This document shows positions 36,401 through 43,571 of a stretch of 57,084 nt of DNA, piece by piece. Below the pieces are notes generated by a model that did no database searches, had not been told where the DNA came from, and worked only from the letters and a program-made list of their open reading frames with translations. Each line of letters starts with the position of its first letter. The stretch's first letter is position 1. The position numbers and the translations under genes were made by a program. This stretch comes from RGIG1927 sp045546275 (GTDB taxonomy: Bacteria > Bacillota > Clostridia > UMGS1883): NCBI GenBank assembly GCA_045546275.1, contig JAZQCM010000036.1, positions 1 through 57,084 of the forward strand, given 5' to 3'.

Positions 36401-36990
36401 AAAATACCCACCTTTGTCAAAGCATGGTCATTTTCAAGGTAAGCAGTAACACTGGCTTCGTTTCCTTTTGCAACGTCACGTGCGGACCAATAGGTGTCTG
36501 CATCACCATCGGCAATAGCTGTAACACGGTGCTCTCCTTCAGCTTCTGTTGAAGCAAATACCATGTTGCTTGTAATGTTAATTTTTTCCACTTCCAGGCT
36601 GCCCTCGGGAACGTCTTCGGAAGATATGCTCTTACATACAGGTTCCATACTGTCGCCCTTCCAGAAGAAGATTTCTGCCCATTCACCCTTTGAAGAGTCG
36701 TAAGAAACCTTTATTTCCTTTGTAACATCAGCATTTTCAGCTGTGTCAATGGTAATTTTTTCCTTTTTTGCACTCTGCTCAATTCCGTCTTTGTTAAAAA
36801 CCGCCGATACAACAGTTACAAAACCATCTGCAGAAGAGTCATTTTTAACTTCTGCAACGCAATAAAGAGTAAAGCCGTCGGTCATTGCTTCTGCCTTAAC
36901 TGTAGCATTGAACTTCTCTTCAGCGTTTATGAACGGAACAAGAGACATGCAAAGAACTAACACTAAAATAACACTTAGAACTTTTTTCAT
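33424..36990 (-). CDS. Secreted multidomain GH16 glycosidase (1188 aa)
   Basis: Signal peptide at 1-23 (KKVLSVILVLVLCMSLVPF), an F5/8 type C domain at about 143-270, two LamG-like sandwiches at about 365-545 and 630-790 (each followed or preceded by an EKLYAE..GNALHLYDEVGR-type linker), an AbfB/CBM42-like domain at about 793-930 (FVERSGLMDPDGVSFEVANR) and a C-terminal GH16 domain from about 943. The active-site stretch reads ETDIFE (about 1075-1080) rather than E-hydrophobic-D; both glutamates and the aspartate are kept. It is paralogous to the 1042-aa neighbour. The ATG lies only 39 bp after serS with no terminator between, which is an unusual setting for a secreted glycosidase. Confidence 0.87.
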   Translation of the reverse strand: MKKVLSVILVLVLCMSLVPFINAEEKFNATVKAEAMTDGFTLYCVAEVKNDSSADGFVTVVSAVFNKDGIEQSAKKEKITIDTAENADVTKEIKVSYDSSKGEWAEIFFWKGDSMEPVCKSISSEDVPEGSLEVEKINITSNMVFASTEAEGEHRVTAIADGDADTYWSARDVAKGNEASVTAYLENDHALTKVGILFGAGAERQYVFTVSTSRDGNNYTEVLGETVSELSNEVQYFDLEHSVGKFIRITMVERVEPDSNNWVQISEIEAYGMLLPVDMGEEVSLFSFDDAEGTILPEESDESIADGWLMRRMTEDGYSDYTPSLGEKLYAEIANLPQQAGMGVSETAIRMVDYVGRTTDETNGAGGMTVAKRLETAPDRGRYVVEFNMFVPKTMENGKDSDTYWSGFSLTDEMLSGGADYGKYAALQVRFEDVDDGNKVKLRQITSNYFNEGSLISFMDTAFEKDRLWTVTMDIDAAARICDFTVTDGVNTETKPMYFSFNSIEQTRPSQWSGLEAKWLLFNTGAGKSVEMYVDEVSVTHFENDEYENTETVLTNIDMTEENNGEMSFKNIADDKGDTPYEGSLGEKLYAELCEAPEESGIEGNALHLYDEVGRETDATNGAGGVMAYVNFPTPQNGNAYKVDFTLYAPVADNYGGFSLSNGVDGSYGMQLRFMPSSADENNLQLNKYTGNTFNGGDYSALVGGYTPITKGNPWKVSIKVTPTKYQSEITIDDGVNSQTRTVDMSTNYENWVGKEVNCLAVNTGIGGFGDIYVGDITVTDLGKTDNVKSALNGMFRLVATHGTGNMLHHQGNEVSDFAEKQDPAYTRFVERSGLMDPDGVSFEVANRPGYFLTIVPGTENKLQVQPFTNTVRYKANATFIKRDGVIDTKGYGKGTVSYAAYRDRDRYLYNDNGSTVVWKRHSRDRTIFYQRNEATASRVSDSFKGTSLDRNKWLAKYPWGDHHNHYGLCRASAIEVKDGNIHLKANKIGSDEWPKDDDGDTGINLDSFGFGEGGWKRYKAYVGVISPHKNNNAYDGSVKYYRQSYMEGTFRQPNAGYGYWTAFWLSGANFWPPETDIFEYLSSSGSAGAHGWFTNMHKSGGAEGNWYGGSNLRTEYHRYALDWGYDYMDMYYDGQLFKRYTGDIVNVQNSAGGMVLIINNGVGGWESAAPSEYGKSLSMQWFKSWQY

Positions 36991-37029
36991 TTATGTCTCT
37001 TCCTTTCTTTTTAATATTTTGATAAATTC

Positions 37030-38301
37030 TTATTTAATAACAGTTTCTCCGCCCATGTAAGGAACAAGAGCTTCGGGAATTGTAACTGTTCCGTCTTCGT
37101 TCTGATAGTTTTCCAGAATTGCGGCAACTGTTCTGCCCACTGCAACACCGGAGCCGTTGAGAGTGTGAACAAGCTGAGCCTTGTCACCTGCGTTGTCCTT
37201 GTATTTAATGTTTGCTCTTCTTGCCTGGAAGTCTTCAAAGTTACTGCAGGAAGAAATTTCAACATATCTGCCATAAGAAGGCATCCAAACTTCAATATCG
37301 TACTTAAGAGCAGCTGTGAAACCAAGGTCGCCCACACAAATACGAACAACTCTGTAAGGAAGACCTAAGCCCTGCAATACATCTTCTGCATCGTTTGTAA
37401 GCTTTTCAAGCTCTTCATAGCTCTGCTCAGGCTTTGCAAACTTAACAAGCTCAACCTTGTTAAACTGGTGCTGACGGATAAGACCGCGAGTGTCTCTGCC
37501 TGCGCTACCTGCTTCTGCACGGAAACATGCTGTGTAAGCAACGTGCTTGATAGGAAGCTGGCTACCGTCTAAAATTTCATCACGATACATGTTTGTTACG
37601 GGAACTTCCGCTGTGGGAACAAGGAAGTAGTCTGTGTCAGCCACCTTGAAAGCATCCTCTTCAAACTTGGGAAGCTGACCTGTACCCACCATAGAATTGC
37701 GATGAACCATGAAGGGAGGGAAAATTTCTGTGTAGCCATGCTTTGTGGTGTGCATGTCAAGGAAATAGTTTGTAACAGCTCTTTCCAATCTTGCGCCTAA
37801 ACCACGGTAAAGAGTAAATCTTGTGCCTGTGATTTTAGCAGCTGTTTCTGCATCAAGAATATTCAAATCCTTGCCTAAATCCCAGTGCGCCTTGGGTTCA
37901 AAGTCAAACTTTGTGGGTTCGGAGAAGGTTCTTATCTGAACATTATCCTCATCTGTGTCACCATCGGGAACATTTTCGTTGGGAAGATTGGGAATTGTGT
38001 ACATAAGTACAGAAAGCTCTTCTTCAACAGTCTTTGTTTCGCTGTCCATTTCCTTAATTTTTTCGGAAATTTCTTTCATTTCGGCAAAAATTGCTGTTGT
38101 GTCCTCCCCTGCCTTTTTAAGCTGAGGAATCTGCTTGGATACTTCGTTCTGCTTCTTCTTAAGCTGTTCTGCTTCAAAAACAAGCTCTCTTCTCTTGTTG
38201 TCAAGTTCAAGAACCTTGTCAATATCAACAACTTCTTTTCTTCTGGCAAGTGCTGCCTTTACCTTTTCTGTTTCTGTTCTGATCATTTTGATGTCTAACA
38301 T
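37030..38301 (-). CDS. serS: Seryl-tRNA synthetase
   Basis: A 423-aa class II aminoacyl-tRNA synthetase of normal length that charges tRNA-Ser. The N-terminal coiled-coil tRNA-binding arm spans about 30-100 (RRELVFEAEQLKKKQNEVSK). Motif 2 is FRAEAGSAGRDTRGLIRQHQ and motif 3 lies in the C-terminal NGSGVAVGRTVAAILENYQ. GAAAGGAAG precedes the ATG. It is 43 bp downstream of parB with a parS site in the gap; no T-box leader is present, so tRNA-dependent control of the usual type is unlikely here. Confidence 0.97.
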   Translation of the reverse strand: MLDIKMIRTETEKVKAALARRKEVVDIDKVLELDNKRRELVFEAEQLKKKQNEVSKQIPQLKKAGEDTTAIFAEMKEISEKIKEMDSETKTVEEELSVLMYTIPNLPNENVPDGDTDEDNVQIRTFSEPTKFDFEPKAHWDLGKDLNILDAETAAKITGTRFTLYRGLGARLERAVTNYFLDMHTTKHGYTEIFPPFMVHRNSMVGTGQLPKFEEDAFKVADTDYFLVPTAEVPVTNMYRDEILDGSQLPIKHVAYTACFRAEAGSAGRDTRGLIRQHQFNKVELVKFAKPEQSYEELEKLTNDAEDVLQGLGLPYRVVRICVGDLGFTAALKYDIEVWMPSYGRYVEISSCSNFEDFQARRANIKYKDNAGDKAQLVHTLNGSGVAVGRTVAAILENYQNEDGTVTIPEALVPYMGGETVIK

Positions 38302-38328
38302 TGTTTTTACTTCCTTTCAAATATGTCT

Positions 38329-38344
38329 TGTTTCACGTGAAACA
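38329..38344. promoter_or_regulatory. parS: parS site (consensus)
   Basis: TGTTTCACGTGAAACA is the perfect 16-bp ParB/Spo0J palindrome. It lies between parB and serS. Confidence 0.95.
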
Positions 38345-39178
38345 TTATAAACCTTGTATAATATCAATAAGCCTTATCAAATCCTCTTCCGAGTAGTAAT
38401 AAAGCTCTATTTTACCCTTTTCTTCGCCGGTTATTTTAACCTTTGTTCCGAATTTATCCTTCAATTCCTTTTCAACATCGGGATAAAACTTTTTCGCCTT
38501 ACCACGTTTTGATGGAGTTTTCTTCGTTTCCTTTGCAAGCTGTTCCATTTCCCTTACTGTAAGCTCTTCTTCAGCGGCACGCTTTGCCATTTTTAATCGG
38601 AGCTCACTGTTTTCAACGGAAAGGAGCGCTCGGCCGTGACCGGAGGATATAACCCCTTCAACAAGCATTTCCTGTATTTCGTTGTCGAGAGATAAAAGTC
38701 TTAAGGTGTTTGCCACCGCAGGACGGCTCTTGCCCACCTTTTCACTGACCTTTTCCTGTGTTAAACCGAATTGTTCAATAAGCGACTGATAACCAAGCGC
38801 CTCTTCAATGGGGTTTAAGTCTTCTCGCTGCAAGTTTTCAATTAGCGCAACCTCTGCCTGTGTGAGTGCATCATAGCTTCTTACAACGGCAGGTATTGTT
38901 GAAAGCCCTGCAATACGTGAAGCTCTCCAACGTCTTTCCCCTGCTATAATTGAATACATGCCGTTTTTGCCTTCAGTTACTATGATTGGCTGAATAACAC
39001 CATGCTGACTGATTGAATTTGCCAAAAGCTGCAATTGTTCACGGTCAAAATGCTTTCTTGGCTGGTCACTTCTGGGCTCTACCTGACTAAGCTTCAATTC
39101 CAGAACTTCGTCCTTTATTTCCCTTGTAGAAGTAACAGGCGTGTCAAAAAAAGCATCCAAGCCTTTTCCTAATGCCAT
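38345..39178 (-). CDS. parB: Chromosome-partitioning protein ParB (Spo0J)
   Basis: A 277-aa CTP-dependent DNA clamp that loads at parS and organises the origin region with Soj and SMC. The ParB/Srx domain (about 28-118) contains the CTP-binding box IAGERRWRASRIAG. A helix-turn-helix follows at about 135-175 (LTQEKVSEKVGKSRPAVANT), and a C-terminal dimerisation region ends the protein. AAGGAGG lies about 9 nt before the ATG. It is 13 bp after soj. It is distinguished from its neighbour Noc by position and by its pairing with soj. Confidence 0.95.
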   Translation of the reverse strand: MALGKGLDAFFDTPVTSTREIKDEVLELKLSQVEPRSDQPRKHFDREQLQLLANSISQHGVIQPIIVTEGKNGMYSIIAGERRWRASRIAGLSTIPAVVRSYDALTQAEVALIENLQREDLNPIEEALGYQSLIEQFGLTQEKVSEKVGKSRPAVANTLRLLSLDNEIQEMLVEGVISSGHGRALLSVENSELRLKMAKRAAEEELTVREMEQLAKETKKTPSKRGKAKKFYPDVEKELKDKFGTKVKITGEEKGKIELYYYSEEDLIRLIDIIQGL

Positions 39179-39191
39179 TCATTGTCCCTCC

Positions 39192-39953
39192 TTAGCTGTT
39201 TTCCTCAAGGATTTCGTCAGCTAAATCAAGATAGCTTTCCGACCCCTTTGAGGATATGTCATAATATATAATAGGTTTTCCAAAGCTGGGAGCTTCTGAA
39301 AGCCTTACGTTTCTGGGTATTAAGCTCTTATAAACCTTGTTCGGGAAGAACTTTTTAACCTCTTCAACAACCTGTATTGAAAGGTTTGTTCTTGCGTCAA
39401 ACATGGTAAGAAGAACGCCTTCAATTTCAAGGCTGGGGTTAAGCACCTGCTTAACCTTTTTAATTGTGTTCATAAGCTGTGAAACGCCTTCCAACGCATA
39501 ATATTCGCACTGAATAGGCACGATCACACTATTTGCCGCAGTAAGCACATTAAGCGTGATAAGACCTAAGGATGGCGGCGCATCAATAATTACAAAATCA
39601 TATTCTTCTTTTGTGGACAAAAGAGCGTTTTTAAGCTTTGTTTCACGGCCCATTTCGCTTACAAGCTCGATTTCCGCACCTGAAAGAGAAATATTCGACG
39701 GGCAAACGCTAAGATTTTCATAAGGAGTTTCAACAGCAACTTCTTTAACTGTTGTGTCGCCTATAAGCACATCGTAAACTGTTTTTTCGCACCGTCTTTT
39801 GTCAACACCTACGCCTGATGTGGAGTTACCCTGAGGGTCACAGTCCACAAGAAGTACCCTCTTCCCTTTCTTTGCCAGACAAGCCGAAAGGTTAACTGCG
39901 GTTGTTGTTTTGCCAACTCCGCCCTTTTGGTTTGCAATTGCTATTATTTTCAT
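39192..39953 (-). CDS. soj: Chromosome-partitioning ATPase ParA (Soj)
   Basis: A 253-aa ParA-type ATPase with the deviant Walker A KGGVGKTTTAVNL at residues 10-22, VLLVDCDPQGNSTSG, and Walker B FVIIDAPPSLG. ATP-bound dimers bind DNA nonspecifically and are stimulated by ParB; in Bacillus, Soj also tunes DnaA activity. GGAGG lies about 9 nt upstream of the ATG. The gene directly precedes parB. Its predicted promoter overlaps a parS site, suggesting ParB feedback. Confidence 0.97.
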   Translation of the reverse strand: MKIIAIANQKGGVGKTTTAVNLSACLAKKGKRVLLVDCDPQGNSTSGVGVDKRRCEKTVYDVLIGDTTVKEVAVETPYENLSVCPSNISLSGAEIELVSEMGRETKLKNALLSTKEEYDFVIIDAPPSLGLITLNVLTAANSVIVPIQCEYYALEGVSQLMNTIKKVKQVLNPSLEIEGVLLTMFDARTNLSIQVVEEVKKFFPNKVYKSLIPRNVRLSEAPSFGKPIIYYDISSKGSESYLDLADEILEENS

Positions 39954-39979
39954 TTATATAAACCTCCAAAAAACATTAA

Positions 39980-40021
39980 AGCCTTGTGATATTATAGACC
40001 TCCCTACAATATCACAAGGCT
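39980..40021 (-). other. 14-bp hairpin between noc and soj
   Basis: AGCCTTGTGATATT and AATATCACAAGGCT pair across a 14-nt loop. On the minus strand a loosely T-rich tail (TTTAATGTTTTTT) follows, so it may terminate noc transcripts. It would also form the very 5' end of an mRNA begun at the predicted soj promoter. Confidence 0.6.
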
Positions 40022-40050
40022 ATTATAACACAAAAATGTTTCATGTGAAA
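40022..40050 (-). promoter_or_regulatory. Predicted soj promoter overlapping parS
   Basis: TATAAT (40027-40022) is a perfect -10. The hexamer 17 bp upstream is TTTCAC (40050-40045), which lies inside the parS site at 40037-40052. Confidence 0.5.
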
Positions 40051-40052
40051 CA
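40037..40052. promoter_or_regulatory. parS: parS site (one mismatch)
   Basis: TGTTTCATGTGAAACA differs from the consensus at one central base. It sits between noc and soj. Confidence 0.88.
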
Positions 40053-40057
40053 TTTTT

Positions 40058-40900
40058 TTACGATTTTTCTAATTTTATTATATATTCTATGTAATTTTCA
40101 TCGTCAGTTTCCTTTATAACAGGCTTTAAACCGCTTTTTCGGAGCGTTTCCACAGTTTTATTAAGAGTGTTTTTAAAAAGCTTACCTGTTCTTTCAAAGG
40201 AAACGTTTTGCTTTATAAGCTTCTTTTTTGGTTCCTCTTCAATCATTTTCTGCACCATTCTTTCTGTTGCGGCAACATTTAACTGAAGCTCTGCCACTCT
40301 TCTTGCGGCAGCAATGCGCATTTCCTCCTCAGGAAGCCTTAAAAGTGCTCTTGCATGCCTCTCACACAAGCCGTTTTCATTAATAATTCTCCTTACAGAC
40401 TCATTGAGTTTTAACAATCTGATTTTGTTTGCAACAGCAGCCTGGCTTTTGCCTAACTTTTCGGCTATTTCCTCCTGCGTGAGTGAATGAAATTCAATTA
40501 AATTCTGCATGCTTTCGGCTTCTTCAAAGAAATTAAGGTCTTTTCGTTGCAAATTCTCTGTTATTGCAACAATTGCAGACTCTTTGTCGCTCATTTCAAC
40601 AATTATTGCAGGTATTCTTTCAAGTCCTGCCAGTTTTGCAGCTCTCAGACGCCTTTCACCGCAAACAAGCTCAAAGCCACCGGGTGCTCGTCTTACAGTT
40701 ATTGGTGTGATTATTCCCACCTGTTTTATTGATTCTGTTAATTCCTCCAATGCTTTCACATCAAAATAACGCCTTGGCTGATATGGGTTCGGCATTATAC
40801 TTTCAACGGGTATTTCTGTTATGGTTTCCTTTTCATTATTACATTGTACAATAAATCTGAGCCTGTCCTTTAATGATTTAAACTTCATTTCTTCCTGCAT
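40058..40900 (-). CDS. noc: Nucleoid occlusion protein Noc (ParB paralog)
   Basis: A 280-aa ParB-family protein in the classic position between rsmG and soj. It has an N-terminal segment rich in basic residues (MKFKSLKDRLRFIV) that could be the membrane-binding helix, the CTP box VCGERRLRAAKLAG, and the helix-turn-helix LTQEEIAEKLGKSQAAVANK. In Bacillus, Noc clamps on its own sites and blocks division over the nucleoid. The start at 40900 is set by AGGAGG 8 nt upstream; the frame extends 25 codons further. This SD lies in a hairpin. The Noc box itself was not found in this window. Spo0J-like duplication is the alternative. Confidence 0.88.
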   Translation of the reverse strand: MQEEMKFKSLKDRLRFIVQCNNEKETITEIPVESIMPNPYQPRRYFDVKALEELTESIKQVGIITPITVRRAPGGFELVCGERRLRAAKLAGLERIPAIIVEMSDKESAIVAITENLQRKDLNFFEEAESMQNLIEFHSLTQEEIAEKLGKSQAAVANKIRLLKLNESVRRIINENGLCERHARALLRLPEEEMRIAAARRVAELQLNVAATERMVQKMIEEEPKKKLIKQNVSFERTGKLFKNTLNKTVETLRKSGLKPVIKETDDENYIEYIIKLEKS

Positions 40901-40909
40901 AAAAAAATC

Positions 40910-40946
40910 CTCCTGTGTATAATCTATAAAAATTATAACACAGGAG
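40910..40946 (-). promoter_or_regulatory. SD-sequestering hairpin overlapping the noc promoter
   Basis: CTCCTGTG (RNA 5' side, 40946-40939) pairs with CACAGGAG (40917-40910), with TATAAT/ATTATA continuing the stem. The 3' arm contains the noc SD. The 5' arm is followed by TATAAT (40937-40932), a likely -10, so only transcripts that enter from rsmG contain the whole hairpin. Confidence 0.6.
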
Positions 40947-40986
40947 AAATTTGGTTTAAATAAAAAGATTTCCAAAAATTCCGCTA

Positions 40987-41694
40987 TTAAAGGGGTTTTT
41001 TCGACGGCGTGCCTGCTTTTCTGGGAAAAGCCGACGGAGTTTTATCTATTTTTTTAATGATAACTATTGTGTGTTTAAGCTCCATTGGTTCTATTTTAAT
41101 TTCCATAACCTTTTCAATTTTACCGCCTAAGGTTTTAATAGCTTTCTTTGCATTATTTATTTCTTCTTCAGGCGCTGTGCCCTTCATTGCAAGGAAATAA
41201 CCTCCAACTTTAACAAAAGGAAGTGCATATTCGCTCAAAACCGCTAAATCTGCCACAGCTCTTGCCACAGCTACATCGTACTTTTCGCGCATTTTACTGT
41301 CTCTGCCACCATCTTCAGCACGGCTGTGAACTGCATAAGCATTTGTAAGATTAATGCTTTCTGCTACAGTATTTAAGAAATTAACTCTTTTGCCCAAGGA
41401 ATCAAGCATTGTGAAGGACACATCCTCACGGACAATTGCATTGGGTATTGAAGGAAAGCCTGCACCGGCACCAATATCAATCACTTTGTCTCCTTCTTTA
41501 AGCTTTTCTGCGCATAAAAGGGTGAGAGAGTCCAGATAATGCTTAATTTTTACCTCATAAGGGTCAGTAATTGCTGTTAAATTCATAAAAGAATTGTATT
41601 CTAAGAGCAAATCTGTGTATTTTGTGAACTTATTAAGCATTGTGTCAGTAAGCTCAATATTGAATTTTAAAGCTTCTTTTCTTAAAATTTCCAT
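40987..41694 (-). CDS. rsmG: 16S rRNA (guanine-N7) methyltransferase RsmG
   Basis: A 235-aa SAM-dependent methyltransferase (GidB) that modifies G527 of 16S rRNA. The SAM-binding motif I is VIDIGAGAGFPSIPNAI, and the NLTAITDPYEVKIKHYLDS segment before it is typical. The C-terminal tail (TPSAFPRKAGTPSKKPL) is basic. It follows mnmG by 6 bp with AGGA before the ATG, the usual mnmG-rsmG pair. Confidence 0.96.
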   Translation of the reverse strand: MEILRKEALKFNIELTDTMLNKFTKYTDLLLEYNSFMNLTAITDPYEVKIKHYLDSLTLLCAEKLKEGDKVIDIGAGAGFPSIPNAIVREDVSFTMLDSLGKRVNFLNTVAESINLTNAYAVHSRAEDGGRDSKMREKYDVAVARAVADLAVLSEYALPFVKVGGYFLAMKGTAPEEEINNAKKAIKTLGGKIEKVMEIKIEPMELKHTIVIIKKIDKTPSAFPRKAGTPSKKPL

Positions 41695-41700
41695 TTTTTG

Positions 41701-43563
41701 TCAATTCCTTTTCTGTGCAGATAAGTAAATAAGAAGAACACCAATGTCGGCAGGGGAGACACCTGAAATTCTTGATGCCATACCCACGTTTACGGGTCTG
41801 ATTTTGTTAAGCTTTTGTCTTGCTTCCAATCTTAAGCCGTAAACTTCATCATAATTAATGTCAGAGGGGATAACTCTTTCTTCGTTTTTCTTGAATCTAT
41901 TAACCTGGTCCTCCTGACGCTTTATATAACCCTCGTATTTTATAATAATTCCCACTTCTTCGGAAATATCTTTACTTAATTCAGGTCTTGCTTTGTCAAA
42001 TGGGGCAAGGGATTCATAATCAAGCTCACTGCGCTTAATCATGTCGCAAATTTTTGCACCATTTTCAATGTTAGGAGAATTTCTTTCTTCCAAAAATGCC
42101 TTAATTTCGGGGGTGGGGGAGAGAGCAACCCCTCTTAATCTTTCAATTTCTTCGTCAATTTTGCGCCATTTTTCCAAAAAGCGCTCATAACGCTCGTCAC
42201 TTATAAGTCCAACCTCGTGACCGATAGGTGTAAGGCGGTAATCCGCATTGTCCTGACGGAGTAAAAGGCGATATTCTGCACGGGAGGTTAACATTCTGTA
42301 AGGCTCATTTGTGCCTTTTGTAACCAAATCGTCAATTAAAACACCTATATAAGCCTGGTCTCTTGTTAAAACAATGCCTTCTTTGCCCATGAGCTTTCTT
42401 GAAGCATTTATACCTGCAATAAGACCCTGTGCAGCAGCTTCCTCGTAGCCACTTGTTCCGTTGAACTGACCGGCACCGTAAAGGTTTTCAATGTTTTTAA
42501 ATTCCAGAGTTGCTTTCAACTGAGTGGGGTCGCAGCAGTCATACTCAATTGCATAGGCACAGCGCATAACAACTGCATTCTCGAGTCCTTTTATTGAATG
42601 AAGAACATCATTCTGAATATATTCGGGCATGGAGGAGGAGAGACCCTGTACATAAACCTCTCGTGTTTTAAGACCCATAGGCTCCATAACAAGCTGATGC
42701 CTTTCTTTGTCGGCAAAGCGCATTACCTTATCTTCAATAGAGGGGCAGTATCTTGGTCCAACACCTTCTATTTTTCCCGAAAATAGGGGACTTTTATCAA
42801 TATTGCTGCGGAGAATGTCATGAGTTTTTTCGTTGGTGTAGGTGAGATAGCAGCATATTTTATTTTCTAATTTTTCACTTGTTTCAAAGGAGAAGGGGGT
42901 GATGCTTTCATCACCGTACTGAACCTCCATCTTTGAAAAATCAACACTTTTTTCGTGTATTCTTGCAGGAGTTCCTGTTTTAAAGCGCATAAGTGAAACC
43001 CCTAATTTTTCAAGGGAAGAGGAGAGACCAGTGGACGGGAACATACCATCGGGACCGCCCTTTTCAATGGATTCACCAACAATAATTGTGCCTTCAAGGT
43101 AAGTACCTGTTGCCAAAATTACGGCTTTTGCAAAATATTTAATGCCTGTGTGGATTAAAAGCTCATAGCCTTCTTCGGTTTTTATGAGCTCTTTAACCTC
43201 AGCCTGACGGATTGTAAGATTTTCTGTATCTTCAAGAAGGCTTTTCATTTCAATACGGTACATTGCCCTGTCAATCTGTGCACGGAGAGAGTGCACCGCA
43301 GGGCCCTTACCTGTGTTAAGCATTCTTGACTGTATAAGAGTTTTATCGGCAAGATAACCCATGCTACCGCCCAAAGCGTCAATTTCACGCACTAAATGAC
43401 CCTTTGCAGTACCGCCTATTGAGGGGTTGCAGGGCATGTTTCCAACAGCGTCAAGATTAATTGTAAACATAACTGTTTTCATGCCTAATCTTGCAGAAGC
43501 CAACGCAGCCTCACAGCCTGCATGACCACCACCTATTACAGCTATATCAAAATAGTTTTCCAT
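41701..43563 (-). CDS. mnmG: tRNA uridine-5-carboxymethylaminomethyl modification enzyme MnmG
   Basis: A 620-aa FAD-dependent enzyme (GidA) that with MnmE makes the cmnm5 modification at wobble U34 of several tRNAs. The Rossmann FAD motif is VIGGGHAGCEAALASARLG, the family box GNMPCNPSIGGTAKGHLVRE follows, and the second conserved block is CPSIEDKVMRFADKERH. Full family length. It is 8 bp downstream of mnmE and cotranscribed. Confidence 0.98.
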   Translation of the reverse strand: MENYFDIAVIGGGHAGCEAALASARLGMKTVMFTINLDAVGNMPCNPSIGGTAKGHLVREIDALGGSMGYLADKTLIQSRMLNTGKGPAVHSLRAQIDRAMYRIEMKSLLEDTENLTIRQAEVKELIKTEEGYELLIHTGIKYFAKAVILATGTYLEGTIIVGESIEKGGPDGMFPSTGLSSSLEKLGVSLMRFKTGTPARIHEKSVDFSKMEVQYGDESITPFSFETSEKLENKICCYLTYTNEKTHDILRSNIDKSPLFSGKIEGVGPRYCPSIEDKVMRFADKERHQLVMEPMGLKTREVYVQGLSSSMPEYIQNDVLHSIKGLENAVVMRCAYAIEYDCCDPTQLKATLEFKNIENLYGAGQFNGTSGYEEAAAQGLIAGINASRKLMGKEGIVLTRDQAYIGVLIDDLVTKGTNEPYRMLTSRAEYRLLLRQDNADYRLTPIGHEVGLISDERYERFLEKWRKIDEEIERLRGVALSPTPEIKAFLEERNSPNIENGAKICDMIKRSELDYESLAPFDKARPELSKDISEEVGIIIKYEGYIKRQEDQVNRFKKNEERVIPSDINYDEVYGLRLEARQKLNKIRPVNVGMASRISGVSPADIGVLLIYLSAQKRN

Positions 43564-43571
43564 TTTTTCAC

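Noticed and set aside
38302..38344. T-box leader before serS
   Set aside because: Only 43 bp separate parB and serS and they hold an SD and a parS site; no T-box sequence or specifier stem fits.
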